From the NCBI RefSeq assembly GCF_019702945.1, contig NZ_AP024749.1, positions 558,001 through 622,000 of the forward strand: DNA of 64,000 nt, in the 5' to 3' direction. Every line of letters starts with the position of its first letter. Within the stretch, counting starts at the first letter, position 1. Origin of the DNA: Flavobacterium okayamense. GTDB lineage: Bacteria; Bacteroidota; Bacteroidia; Flavobacteriales; Flavobacteriaceae. Shown one piece after another: positions 7,727 through 17,034 of the stretch. Under the pieces are notes generated by a model. The model worked only from the letters and a program-made list of their open reading frames with translations, was not told the origin of the DNA and made no database searches. The position numbers were made by a program, and so were the translations under genes.

Positions 7727-10504
7727 CTATTTAACAACTATTTTCTTTGTTACTTTTCTTGAACCATCTTCTATATTAACTAAATAAATTCCCGATTGAG
7801 CATTTTGAAGGCTAATAGTTTCATTAACCATTCCGTTACCAGAAATTAATTTATTTAAAATTAATCTTCCTCTAGTGTCAAACACTTCAACTTTTACATT
7901 TCCTGAAGTAGTATTTAAACTTAAGTTAAATACTCCATTATTTGGATTAGGATATAATGTAACTCCAGTTAATTCGAAATTATCATTTCCTAAACTTTGT
8001 TGTCTAGCAAAACTGAAGACACCATCAATACCTGTTGCAAAAGACGCAGTTAACGTAACATCTGAACCAAATGCTCCAATTGAACAAGGTTGGATTTCTT
8101 CCGATCCGTTGTCTTTAACTACATATAACGCAGTTCTAGAATTACCAGTTGCAGCTTCCCAACCAGCAATTTCAGCTTCTGTGAAATAGAATGTTATAGT
8201 TGAACTTCCAGCTACTATATTTGAAGGAACAATTGTAAATTGTTTATCCATTCTAAAATCTAAAGGATTTGTTGAAGGACCATATTGAGTAGCTCCGGTT
8301 CCAGCACTTGAAACATACATGTCTGAACAACCATAATTAGAAGCGTCGTTTACTTGTACTCTTCCAATAATATTTCCTGATGAACTATCTCTGAAATAAG
8401 TAGAACCACTTCCATTTAAATTGTTTTGCCCTGCAGTAGCAACATCAGTAGCAGTTTGTACACTTACTGTAACATCTGCACTTACTTCAACTTCATCTAC
8501 ACCTAAAACCCACTCTCCAGTTGTATTGTAATGTCTAAAAGTAATATAAACTGTTTGACCCGAATAAGCTGGAGGGATTGCTAAATTATAATATGCTCCA
8601 CCCATTGCTGGTATTGTTGTATCAACAAGTAATGTACCGCTCGTAATATTTCCAAATGAACCAATTGAATTTGAAACCCAAACTTGATAAGATTCACTAA
8701 AGAAGCCAGAATCATTTCCAGAACCAGCAAAATAATCTAATTGAATATTAGAAGCTCCTACAGGAATATTTATAGCTGGAGTACTCAAGAAATTATCTGG
8801 AGAGTAGTCCACTCCATTCCAAGAATAAGAAGCCATAAAGAAATCTGTATAAATTCCAAACGGAGAAGCCCAATTTGCTTCTTCTGCTAAAAACCAATCA
8901 TCTGCTGGTTCAGCATTATTATCCAAAATTGACCAGTCTGAAGCATCTCCATCTGAGAAATCATCATAGAATAAACTCATATTTGAATTTGCAGAAATTG
9001 TAGCATCATCATTTAATATACTTAAAGTATAAACATTTCCTTTAGGATTTTCAAGTGCATTTCCTGATGTTGTTACAGTAAAAGTGATCATTAAATCTTC
9101 ATCTGCTTCTACAATACCGTCATTCAAAACTCTAAATACTAAATTTTGATCTGCAGTAGACCCCGCATTAAAAGTTACACTTGGAGTCATTATTTGTACA
9201 TCCCCTAAATCAGCAACAGACATTCCATCTAATGCAAAAGTAGCTGTGGCATTTTGTGAAGGAGCCATGTCTATACTTAATGGGATTGTAAATTCAGTAT
9301 AAGAACATCCATTACCTTCAATAACTGATTTTGGCTGTCTATCTAGACACGCTTCTCTTTTAAATTGAATGTATGGTGTATTAGGAATTGCATCACAAAC
9401 ATTTGACATTAACAAATCATCACGACGTGGAGAGTTTGCCATAACTGCTAACATTCTATCTGTTTGATCTTGCGTGAACATATTCATACAGGTATCATCA
9501 GTATAGTCCATATAATTTTGAACTTGATCATTATAATCTATAGGAGAATCCGTACAACTATTAGTTGTAGGACAACCAAAGTTAGAAGCATCAGATAAAG
9601 GTGTGTCCGCACAATAATCATCTACGCCACAACCACCATCACCCCAAATGTGACGCAATCCTAACATATGCCCTACTTCATGAGTCATAGTTCTACCTTT
9701 ATCATATGGAGCTCCATATGTTCCTGCTGGATAAATAGTACTAGAACCCCATGTATCAAATGCACAAACAACTCCATCTGTAGAAGCGCCAGAACCTGAA
9801 TCATCAACACAATTGTCTGATGGCATTCCTGCCAAACCAGAACCAGTTGGAAATTGAGCATATCCTAAAACCCCATTTAAATCACCACCAAATCTAAATG
9901 TCCAACAGTTTAGATATTTAGTAGGATCCCAAATTGTTGAAGCTTTTGCTGCCTCAACAGCCGCACTATTAAAATTTGCAGTACCTAAATTAACTCTATC
10001 AATCCCATTAGTTGCATTCCCATTTGGATCTACTGCAGCTAAACAAAACTCTATTGTTGTATCAACACCTGCACCATCACCTGGAGTACCAGTTAATTTT
10101 CTAAAATCCTCATTAAAAACTTGAATTTGCGACAAAACTTGACCATCTGCAATATTTTCACCAGAACCAACTGCATCTCCATTATGGATTACGTGAACAA
10201 CTACTGGTATTCTAATTACAGAAGGAAGCATTTTTGCTTGTCTAAGTTTCTTTATCTCTTGAATTTTTGGAGCTAACCAATCTTCAAAAACTTTATCCGA
10301 CACGGCTCTACCGTTTAACTTTCTAGAGTTATTATACTCTACTGTAGCACAACGAACTACACCTTTAGGGGAGAACATTTTTGCCTTTGAAATCTCAGCT
10401 TCAAAGCCTTCTAAAGATTTGCTTTTTGAAGCTTTTCTTGTTTGTGCTTCTGCAAGGTTTACTAAAGCAAAAACAGAAAAAATTAATAGTAATGTTTTTT
10501 TCAT
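7727..10504 (-). CDS. T9SS-secreted M43 (pappalysin/ulilysin-type) metalloprotease
   Basis: Secreted zinc endopeptidase of the M43 group. The 925 residues begin with a signal peptide (MKKTLLLIFSVFALVNLAEAQ). The catalytic domain has HEVGHMLGLRH at about 275-285, followed by IWGDGGCG and the Met-turn region NYMDYTDDTCMNMFT. A Calx-beta-like domain covers about 378-502, a jelly-roll or MAM-like domain about 512-690, and a type A sorting domain (YPNPNNGVFNL to KKIVVK) the last 75 residues. It differs in family from the neighbouring reprolysin-like proteases but shares their export signal. It has its own terminator. Activation and substrates are unknown. Confidence 0.9.
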   Translation of the reverse strand: MKKTLLLIFSVFALVNLAEAQTRKASKSKSLEGFEAEISKAKMFSPKGVVRCATVEYNNSRKLNGRAVSDKVFEDWLAPKIQEIKKLRQAKMLPSVIRIPVVVHVIHNGDAVGSGENIADGQVLSQIQVFNEDFRKLTGTPGDGAGVDTTIEFCLAAVDPNGNATNGIDRVNLGTANFNSAAVEAAKASTIWDPTKYLNCWTFRFGGDLNGVLGYAQFPTGSGLAGMPSDNCVDDSGSGASTDGVVCAFDTWGSSTIYPAGTYGAPYDKGRTMTHEVGHMLGLRHIWGDGGCGVDDYCADTPLSDASNFGCPTTNSCTDSPIDYNDQVQNYMDYTDDTCMNMFTQDQTDRMLAVMANSPRRDDLLMSNVCDAIPNTPYIQFKREACLDRQPKSVIEGNGCSYTEFTIPLSIDMAPSQNATATFALDGMSVADLGDVQIMTPSVTFNAGSTADQNLVFRVLNDGIVEADEDLMITFTVTTSGNALENPKGNVYTLSILNDDATISANSNMSLFYDDFSDGDASDWSILDNNAEPADDWFLAEEANWASPFGIYTDFFMASYSWNGVDYSPDNFLSTPAINIPVGASNIQLDYFAGSGNDSGFFSESYQVWVSNSIGSFGNITSGTLLVDTTIPAMGGAYYNLAIPPAYSGQTVYITFRHYNTTGEWVLGVDEVEVSADVTVSVQTATDVATAGQNNLNGSGSTYFRDSSSGNIIGRVQVNDASNYGCSDMYVSSAGTGATQYGPSTNPLDFRMDKQFTIVPSNIVAGSSTITFYFTEAEIAGWEAATGNSRTALYVVKDNGSEEIQPCSIGAFGSDVTLTASFATGIDGVFSFARQQSLGNDNFELTGVTLYPNPNNGVFNLSLNTTSGNVKVEVFDTRGRLILNKLISGNGMVNETISLQNAQSGIYLVNIEDGSRKVTKKIVVK

Positions 10505-10594
10505 TTCTGGGTATATTTAAAATATTTTTTTGGTCGTCCAATATAAAATAATATTGCCTATTTACAAAATGATTAACATAATAAATTAATTTAA

Positions 10595-10624
10595 TTAAAA
10601 AAAGCGGCAAAATTTTGCCGCTTT
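10595..10624 (-). terminator. Terminator of the second reprolysin-like metalloprotease gene
   Basis: Perfect 12-bp palindrome AAAGCGGCAAAA/TTTTGCCGCTTT (10601-10612 with 10613-10624). The A-run on the left gives a T-tract on the minus strand. Confidence 0.8.
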
Positions 10625-10646
10625 TTTTAATTATTTTCAAGAAAAA

Positions 10647-13334
10647 TTATTCAACAATAATCTTTTTAACAATTTGCTTCGAACCATCTTTTATTGTAAC
10701 TAAATAAATTCCTGTTTGCGCATCTTGTAAATTAATGGTTTCATTGAACAATCCATTTGCATCAAAAGTTTTTGAAATAATTTGTCTACCTCTTACATCA
10801 TGAACATTTACATAAACTTCATCAGACGTTGCAGTAAACTGAATAGAAAATGTTCCGTTGTTTGGATTTGGATACAAAACTAATTCGTTTATATCTGAAA
10901 AAGTATCATTAGATAACGTTGCTGTTTGAGTACAAATTTCAATTGACCAAGAATTTATCTGACCAGTATCTCCATTCCAAAAGTCTGCCGTATACAAATC
11001 CCATGTCCCATTTGAGGCTAGACCATTAAATACAGACAATGGAGATGAAGGGGCAAAGGTACCTGTCATATTAGTCGCACAAACAAAAGCAGGAGCACCA
11101 TCACTTAAAGTTACATTGAAATTATCTTGTGATCCACAAGCTCTATTCCAAACTGTACTAAAAGTCGTATTATCTGGATGTTCTATTTGAATAACTAAAT
11201 CATTTATATAAGTATGAGTTACATCTAATGAAATATTAACATCTGAAATTGTCCCAGTAGCAGGAACATTAATTGAATTAGTCACAACAGGCCCTTGTGT
11301 ATTAGCAGATGGTCCGTCAGGAATTACTAAAGGAGTGTTGTTTGAATAAGTATTACAGGTAGTCGTAACAATGTAACCAACCGCAAAAGTTTCTGTATTT
11401 ACATTAAAGAAAATATTCCCATTTGCTTTAACCATTAAACGACAATATGGGGCTGGCGTTGCAGGCATCGTAACATTTGCACTACCATTATTTGTTAATC
11501 CTGTTGCTAATGGCGTCCAAGTAACACCATTATCAGTAGTTATTAAGATATCGACCGTTCCTCCACCTGGGATTGTATTTGTATTATTTACAGTCCATGT
11601 TACCGTTTGCGATGAACTTGTAGGATATGAAATCCCAGTTGTATTTTGAGAAGTAACTGTTAAAGGGCCTTTAGTTGCATCTACTGTTACAACCATATTG
11701 TCAAAGTTTGTTTGACCTTGACCTAACACATTATCTCTAGCGGTTAATCTGAAGTTTAGGGTTCTACTTATTGAACTTAAAGCTTCAGCAGTTACATCAA
11801 TACCAGCTGTTGTAGTACTGTTGTTTAAAACAGAAGACATTACTGGAAAATATCTCACACCACTTGGCGAATCAAGGTAATTAACCCAATTAGGACCACT
11901 TGTTTTTGTTGCAGATGCAGCCGATGCAGCACCAGTTTGCCCTGAACCATCATCAAACTGTTCCCACGTGTATGTTAACCCACTTGCACCACCAGCATCT
12001 GTAGCAGAGCCTGTTAAAACAAAAGGGGTTAATTGAGGAATAGTATAATTATTTCCAGCATCTACTACTGGAGCAGAATGTGTTATTGCAGTAGTAGTTG
12101 GACAAGATTTACCAGCCATATTTGCTTGAACTTGTGCAATACTTGCTGCATGGAAAACGTCAATTGAATTTGAATGAGTATCTTGAGCGGTAATCCCTGC
12201 ATATCCCATAACTGTTACGCCTGAACCAACTTCCATATTTACACCTGTACCTTCATTTCCGTGAGAAAATGTATGGTTAGCACCGAACTGGTGTCCAATT
12301 TCGTGAGCAACGAAATCAACATCAAAAGCATCTCCATATGGAACAGTACTTGTAGTATAACCACTACCTTTTGAACCATTTACACACACACAACCTATAC
12401 AACCAGCATTACCATTATTCCCAATTCCCGCCATTAAGTGTCCTACATCATAATTAGCTTCCCCAACTACAGACGTTAGAGTAGACTGTAATGCAGAGTT
12501 ATATGCAGCATCTGATGTTCCACTGTAAGGATCTGTTGCTCCATTATCATAAATAATAGTCATATTATTGACTAAAGTCATATGAATTGCAAAATCAGTT
12601 TCAAAGATACCATTAACTCTTGTCATGGTAGTATTAATACCAGATAAAGCACTAGTTTTTGGGGTAGCTAAACCTAAAACACCATGTAAAATTGTAGTAT
12701 ATTCAGCAGTAACAGACATTGCTAACCTAAAATCTAAAAGCTGACCTGTGCTAGATTTATTAGTCATTAATTTTTGAATTACATCAGCCTCAATTTTTTC
12801 TTCAGGCGTACTACAAGTAAAAGGTTGCTTACCTTTGATTCTAGAAGACTTATAAACGGCATAAACTTTCTTATTTGCCGAATATGGTTCCATATACTCA
12901 GTTGGAGCACCCGCCCTTTTCACCGTAGTATGAATTTGTTTTGGATCTAAACTAATTCTGATAATTGCATATGGGTCATCAATCCCTTTTCCAACATAAG
13001 ATCTAATCTCTGGAAATTGCGCTTGTAGTGAAGGTTCAAAATTAGAAGCTTCATACATTTCAAATTGCTCCATTTGACCAGATGCATTTGGCATTGAAAT
13101 CACAACGTTACTCTTTTGAAGAGATTCTCTCTGCGGAGCATTTTTTAATACATTAGACAACATTGTCAAATCTAATTCCATAGTTTTAAATTCAGCAGGA
13201 AAAGACTCTCTTTCAACTGAACTCAATTTTTCAAAATTATTATTAGTAACAACTTTCCATGCTTTTCCCGTTTGAGAAAAAACAGAAACTGTTAAAAACA
13301 ATAAACATAAATTAAAAAGTAATGTTTTTTTCAT
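10647..13334 (-). CDS. T9SS-secreted reprolysin-like zinc metalloprotease with P domain
   Basis: Paralogue of the gene at 4824 with the same architecture: signal peptide (MKKTLLFNLCLLFLTVSVFSQ), propeptide-like region, reprolysin-type domain with HEIGHQFGANH at about 344-354 and GVTVMGYAG, the CIGCVC motif upstream of the active site, P domain at about 661-815, and a type A sorting domain (YPNPNNGTFSI to KKIIVE). The frame stays open to a TTG three codons upstream, but the ATG at 13334 gives the normal signal peptide start. The product has 895 residues. The two proteases are separated only by the M43 gene, which suggests local duplication. Confidence 0.9.
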   Translation of the reverse strand: MKKTLLFNLCLLFLTVSVFSQTGKAWKVVTNNNFEKLSSVERESFPAEFKTMELDLTMLSNVLKNAPQRESLQKSNVVISMPNASGQMEQFEMYEASNFEPSLQAQFPEIRSYVGKGIDDPYAIIRISLDPKQIHTTVKRAGAPTEYMEPYSANKKVYAVYKSSRIKGKQPFTCSTPEEKIEADVIQKLMTNKSSTGQLLDFRLAMSVTAEYTTILHGVLGLATPKTSALSGINTTMTRVNGIFETDFAIHMTLVNNMTIIYDNGATDPYSGTSDAAYNSALQSTLTSVVGEANYDVGHLMAGIGNNGNAGCIGCVCVNGSKGSGYTTSTVPYGDAFDVDFVAHEIGHQFGANHTFSHGNEGTGVNMEVGSGVTVMGYAGITAQDTHSNSIDVFHAASIAQVQANMAGKSCPTTTAITHSAPVVDAGNNYTIPQLTPFVLTGSATDAGGASGLTYTWEQFDDGSGQTGAASAASATKTSGPNWVNYLDSPSGVRYFPVMSSVLNNSTTTAGIDVTAEALSSISRTLNFRLTARDNVLGQGQTNFDNMVVTVDATKGPLTVTSQNTTGISYPTSSSQTVTWTVNNTNTIPGGGTVDILITTDNGVTWTPLATGLTNNGSANVTMPATPAPYCRLMVKANGNIFFNVNTETFAVGYIVTTTCNTYSNNTPLVIPDGPSANTQGPVVTNSINVPATGTISDVNISLDVTHTYINDLVIQIEHPDNTTFSTVWNRACGSQDNFNVTLSDGAPAFVCATNMTGTFAPSSPLSVFNGLASNGTWDLYTADFWNGDTGQINSWSIEICTQTATLSNDTFSDINELVLYPNPNNGTFSIQFTATSDEVYVNVHDVRGRQIISKTFDANGLFNETINLQDAQTGIYLVTIKDGSKQIVKKIIVE

Positions 13335-13363
13335 TTTTGGCAAGTTTAATAGTAAATATCTAA

Positions 13364-13371
13364 CAAAAATA
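13364..13371 (-). promoter_or_regulatory. -7 promoter box of the second reprolysin-like protease gene
   Basis: TATTTTTG on the minus strand, 29 bases upstream of the ATG at 13334. Confidence 0.4.
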
Positions 13372-13448
13372 ATAATTTATTTTTGTTTTCATAATATTAT
13401 CAACAATAAAGTATTTTTTATGTAATAAAATTTATAAAAAGATTGTTT

Positions 13449-13456
13449 TACTTTTG
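13449..13456 (+). promoter_or_regulatory. -7 promoter box of the ribF operon
   Basis: TACTTTTG lies 13 bases before the TTG at 13470. Its position rules out the upstream in-frame TTG at 13443 as the start. Confidence 0.5.
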
Positions 13457-13469
13457 TAAAAAATTAATT

Positions 13470-14405
13470 TTGAAAATTTACCATAATTTATCAGACTACA
13501 AATTTAATAACAAGAGTATTCTTACCTTGGGAACTTTTGATGGGGTTCATTTGGGACACTTACGTCTACTTAAGAAAATAGTAGGCGATTCAAAGAAAGA
13601 AGAGCTAGAGAGCATAGTTCTAACTTTTTTTCCACATCCAAGAATGGTCCTTCAAAAAGATACTGATATAAAACTTCTCAACTCAATAGATGAAAAAGCC
13701 CAATTATTAGAAGTAATTGGAATTGACCATTTAATTATTCACCCTTTTAACCAAGAATTTTCAAGACTATCAGCCGAAGATTTTGTAAGAGAAATTTTAG
13801 TCGAAAAATTAAATATTAAAAAAATAGTTATAGGGTATGACCACAGATTTGGTCGTAATAGAACAGCCACAATTGAAGATTTAATCGAATTTGGCAAAAA
13901 TTATGGCTTTGAAGTTGAACAAATTTCTGCAGAAGAAATAAATGATGTTGCCATTAGTTCAACAAAAATTAGAAATTCATTGAAAAAAGGAGACGTAAAG
14001 CAAGCCAATAAATTTTTAGGATATAATTATATGATATCTGGTAATGTTATAAGTGGAAAAAAAATTGGAAGAACGATTGGTTTTCCAACTGCTAATATAA
14101 AAATTAATGAGGATTATAAATTAGTCCCAAAAGATGGTGTTTACATTGTTTCTTCAGTTATTAATAATACAACTGTATATGGAATGATGAATATTGGAAA
14201 AAATCCAACTTTTTCCGAAAATGAAAATTCTCTTGAAGTCTACTTTTTCAATCTTAACAAAGATTTATATGGTTTAAATCTTACAATTTCTTTTATAGAG
14301 CGAATTAGAGATGAAATTAAATTTAAATCAATTGAAGAATTAAAAAATCAAATTGAAACTGATAAAAAATTTAGCCTTTCCTTTTTAAAAATAAAAAATG
14401 AATAA
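13470..14405 (+). CDS. ribF: Bifunctional riboflavin kinase / FAD synthetase
   Basis: Phosphorylates riboflavin to FMN and adenylates FMN to FAD. The N-terminal nucleotidyltransferase domain shows LTLGTFDGVHLGH, the FFPHPRMVL segment and GYDHRFGRNR. The C-terminal kinase domain shows GRTIGFPTANI and YGMMNIGKNPTF. A TTG start at 13470 (then KIYHNLSDY) gives the usual N-terminus and about 311 residues. An earlier frame opening at 13443 lies on the promoter. The stop overlaps the next gene by eight bases, so the gamma-carboxylase homologues are in the same operon, an odd pairing of flavin synthesis with membrane redox enzymes. Confidence 0.95.
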   Translation: MKIYHNLSDYKFNNKSILTLGTFDGVHLGHLRLLKKIVGDSKKEELESIVLTFFPHPRMVLQKDTDIKLLNSIDEKAQLLEVIGIDHLIIHPFNQEFSRLSAEDFVREILVEKLNIKKIVIGYDHRFGRNRTATIEDLIEFGKNYGFEVEQISAEEINDVAISSTKIRNSLKKGDVKQANKFLGYNYMISGNVISGKKIGRTIGFPTANIKINEDYKLVPKDGVYIVSSVINNTTVYGMMNIGKNPTFSENENSLEVYFFNLNKDLYGLNLTISFIERIRDEIKFKSIEELKNQIETDKKFSLSFLKIKNE

Positions 14406-15693
14406 CTATTTATTTAAAAATATAGATGGCTCAGCATTAATTGTTTTTAGAATTTTTTTTGGATTCCTTATAGCTTGTGAAAGTTTTGGCGCTATAATAA
14501 CTGGTTGGGTTAAAAATGTTTTTATTAATCCAAATTTCACATTTTCATTTATTGGTTTTGAATGGCTTCAACCCTTGCCGAATAATTGGATGTACTTTTA
14601 TTTTGTGATTATGGGGCTAACAGGACTTTGCGTAATGTTAGGCTATAAATACCGTATAAACATAATCTTATTTACTATTCTATGGAGTAGTGTCTATTTT
14701 ATGCAAAAATCTTCATATAACAATCATTATTATTTATTAATATTAATAAGTTTTTTAATGATTTTTATGCCTGCTAATCAAGAACATTCATTAGATGTAA
14801 AATTTAGCATTAAAAAGTCAAAAAAAACAATCCCTAATTGGATTCCCTTGCTTTTTATATCAATGATTGGAATCGTTTATTTTTATGCTGCAATTGCAAA
14901 ATTTTACCCAGATTGGCTAAACGGTACATTCACCAGAAATCTTTTACTTGGAACTGAAATGCCTGCATTCCTAATAAAATTGTTTAAACAAAGATGGTTT
15001 TACCTCTTTATTGCATATGCAGGAATATTATTTGACTTATTGATTATTCCTTTATTACTTTTCAAGAAAACAAGAACAATTGCTTTAATAGCATCGCTTA
15101 TTTTTCATATTTTTAATTCAATTACTTTGAAAATCGGTATATTCCCATATTTTGCATTAAGCTTTGCATTGTTTTTTTATGATCCAAAGAGAATTAGAAA
15201 AATATTCTTTAAAGAAGAAATTCATTTTGAAAATTTAGAAAACTTATACGGAAAGAAAATTTTGAAATTTTTAATCATTCCTTTTTTAATTATTCAAGTT
15301 GTTCTTCCATTAAGACACCATTTTATTGAAGGAAATGTATTGTGGACTGAAGAAGGCCATCGATTAAGTTGGCGAATGATGTTAAGAGAAAAAACAGGTT
15401 ATATAAAAATTAAAATTACCGATAATAATACAAACGAAACTTTAATTTATAATCACCATAAAAACCTGAGCATTAAACAAGCGAGGCAATTAGCAATAAA
15501 GCCTGATTTTATTTGGCAATATTGTCAACGAATAAAAGAAGAGTTTAAAAATAAAAATATATCAATTTTTATAGAGTGTAAAAACTCTGTTAATAGAGGT
15601 GTATACTTACCTCTTATTGACCCTAATTTTGATATGGCTAAAGCTAAATGGAATTTTTTTGAACATAATGAATGGATTTTGCTCCATGATTAA
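14398..15693 (+). CDS. Vitamin K-dependent gamma-carboxylase homologue (HTTM family), copy 1
   Basis: A 431-residue multi-pass membrane protein of the HTTM/gamma-carboxylase family. At least five hydrophobic segments occupy about residues 10-300. They are followed by a C-terminal domain of the kind that in animal GGCX faces the lumen: WTEEGHRLSWRMML near 316-329, then SIFIECKNSVN, LIDPNFDMAKAKWNFFEHNEW. Two active-site residues of human GGCX that I recall appear conserved: His in NNHYYL (H110, like H160) and Lys in AKFYPDW (K168, like K218). The animal enzyme uses reduced vitamin K to carboxylate glutamate; bacterial homologues may only oxidise quinol. It overlaps ribF by eight bases. No DCC-type partner or obvious Gla substrate is nearby. 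Confidence 0.85.
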   Translation: MNNYLFKNIDGSALIVFRIFFGFLIACESFGAIITGWVKNVFINPNFTFSFIGFEWLQPLPNNWMYFYFVIMGLTGLCVMLGYKYRINIILFTILWSSVYFMQKSSYNNHYYLLILISFLMIFMPANQEHSLDVKFSIKKSKKTIPNWIPLLFISMIGIVYFYAAIAKFYPDWLNGTFTRNLLLGTEMPAFLIKLFKQRWFYLFIAYAGILFDLLIIPLLLFKKTRTIALIASLIFHIFNSITLKIGIFPYFALSFALFFYDPKRIRKIFFKEEIHFENLENLYGKKILKFLIIPFLIIQVVLPLRHHFIEGNVLWTEEGHRLSWRMMLREKTGYIKIKITDNNTNETLIYNHHKNLSIKQARQLAIKPDFIWQYCQRIKEEFKNKNISIFIECKNSVNRGVYLPLIDPNFDMAKAKWNFFEHNEWILLHD

Positions 15694-15711
15694 TTGTTTC
15701 ACGTTATTAGA

Positions 15712-17004
15712 ATGAATAAATTTCTTTTTAAAAATATTGACGGTTCTTCCTTAGTATTATTTCGAATACTTTTAGGTTTCTTGATAGCCTGTGAAAGCTT
15801 AATGGCTATTTTTCATGGTTGGATTGATGCAATATTAATTAAATCTCAATTTACATTTAATTTCATTGGCTTTGATTTCCTTCAACCATTACCAGGAAAT
15901 GGCATGTATTATTATTTTGGATTGATTGGCCTAACTGGTATTGGCATCATGTTAGGTTTTAAATATCGAATGAACATTATCCTTTTTACATTTTTGTTAA
16001 GTGGTGTTTACTTCATGCAAAAAGATGTTTACTACAACCATTATTACTTATTACTCATCATAAGTTCTGTGATGATTTTTTTACCTGCTAATCAAGAAAA
16101 ATCTTTAGATGCTAAATTTGGATTTGTTAAGATAGGCAACACTATTCCTCAGTGGATTGTTTTATTTTTTATATCAATAATTGGTATTTTATATACTTAT
16201 GCAGCATTTGCCAAATTTTATCCCGATTGGCTTGATGGAACGTTTACCAAAATTTTACTTCAAAGAATAACTGCAAGACCATACTTGCTTGAGTTATTTT
16301 CACAAAAATGGTTTTATGTTTCGTTCGCTTATGCTGGATTATTATTTGACTTATTTATTGTCCCTCTTCTTCTCTATAAAAGAACAAGAAAGTTTGCATT
16401 TGTAGTTTCTGTTTTATTTCATTTATTTAACTCTTATACGCTACGAATAGGTGTTTTTCCATATTTAGCTTTGATTTTTTCAGTCTTTTTTTTCGAACCG
16501 AACAATATAAGAAAATGGTTCTTTAGAGAAAATATAGAAGTAGAAAACAATCTAAATTTTTACAAAAAAAAGCTTGTATATTGGCTTGTTATACCACTTT
16601 TAATATTGCAAGTTTTATTACCATTAAGACACCATTTTATTAAAGGTGATGTATTTTGGACAGAAGAAGGTCATCGATTAAGTTGGCGCGTAATGCTTCG
16701 TGAAAGAACAGGAGAAATAAAAATTAAAATTGTAGATAATAATACTAATAAGGAATCTTTTTATGACTATCATAAAAATTTGACTTACATTCAATCGAAA
16801 CAGTTGGCTGTTAAGCCTGATTTTATTTGGCAATATTGCCAGCGAATTAAAAAAGAATACCTAGGACAGGACATTTCTATTTATATTGAATGCAAAAACT
16901 CAATAAACAATAAGCCAGCTAAATTTCTAATTGACCCTAAATATGATATGGCAAAAGCTAAATGGAATTACTTTTGGCATAATGAATGGATACTCTTAAA
17001 TTAA
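15712..17004 (+). CDS. Vitamin K-dependent gamma-carboxylase homologue (HTTM family), copy 2
   Basis: Tandem paralogue of the preceding gene, similar along its full length; by eye well over half of the residues match. The start at ATG 15712 aligns the two proteins codon for codon: the conserved His and Lys again fall at residues 110 and 168 (NHYYL; AKFYPDW). An in-frame TTG at 15694 would add six unmatched residues. The C-terminal domain is complete (WTEEGHRLSWRVML; SIYIECKNSIN; LIDPKYDMAKAKWNYFWHNEW). It is the last gene of the ribF operon and is followed by a bidirectional terminator. Why two copies are kept is unknown. Confidence 0.85.
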   Translation: MNKFLFKNIDGSSLVLFRILLGFLIACESLMAIFHGWIDAILIKSQFTFNFIGFDFLQPLPGNGMYYYFGLIGLTGIGIMLGFKYRMNIILFTFLLSGVYFMQKDVYYNHYYLLLIISSVMIFLPANQEKSLDAKFGFVKIGNTIPQWIVLFFISIIGILYTYAAFAKFYPDWLDGTFTKILLQRITARPYLLELFSQKWFYVSFAYAGLLFDLFIVPLLLYKRTRKFAFVVSVLFHLFNSYTLRIGVFPYLALIFSVFFFEPNNIRKWFFRENIEVENNLNFYKKKLVYWLVIPLLILQVLLPLRHHFIKGDVFWTEEGHRLSWRVMLRERTGEIKIKIVDNNTNKESFYDYHKNLTYIQSKQLAVKPDFIWQYCQRIKKEYLGQDISIYIECKNSINNKPAKFLIDPKYDMAKAKWNYFWHNEWILLN

Positions 17005-17005
17005 A

Positions 17006-17032
17006 AAAGTCCCAATCAAGATTGGGACTTTT
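17006..17032. terminator. Bidirectional terminator between the ribF operon and the dipeptidase gene
   Basis: Stem AAAAGTCCCAATC/GATTGGGACTTTT with a short loop, A-run on the left and T-run on the right. Confidence 0.85.
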
Positions 17033-17034
17033 AC

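Noticed and set aside
7875-8189. Plus-strand open frame inside the M43 protease gene
   Set aside because: Antisense shadow of a strongly supported secreted protein; composition follows the opposite strand.
10401-10640. Minus-strand open frame across the start of the M43 protease gene and its upstream region
   Set aside because: It overlaps the protease signal peptide in another frame, shows no protein-like pattern and runs into the terminator hairpin.
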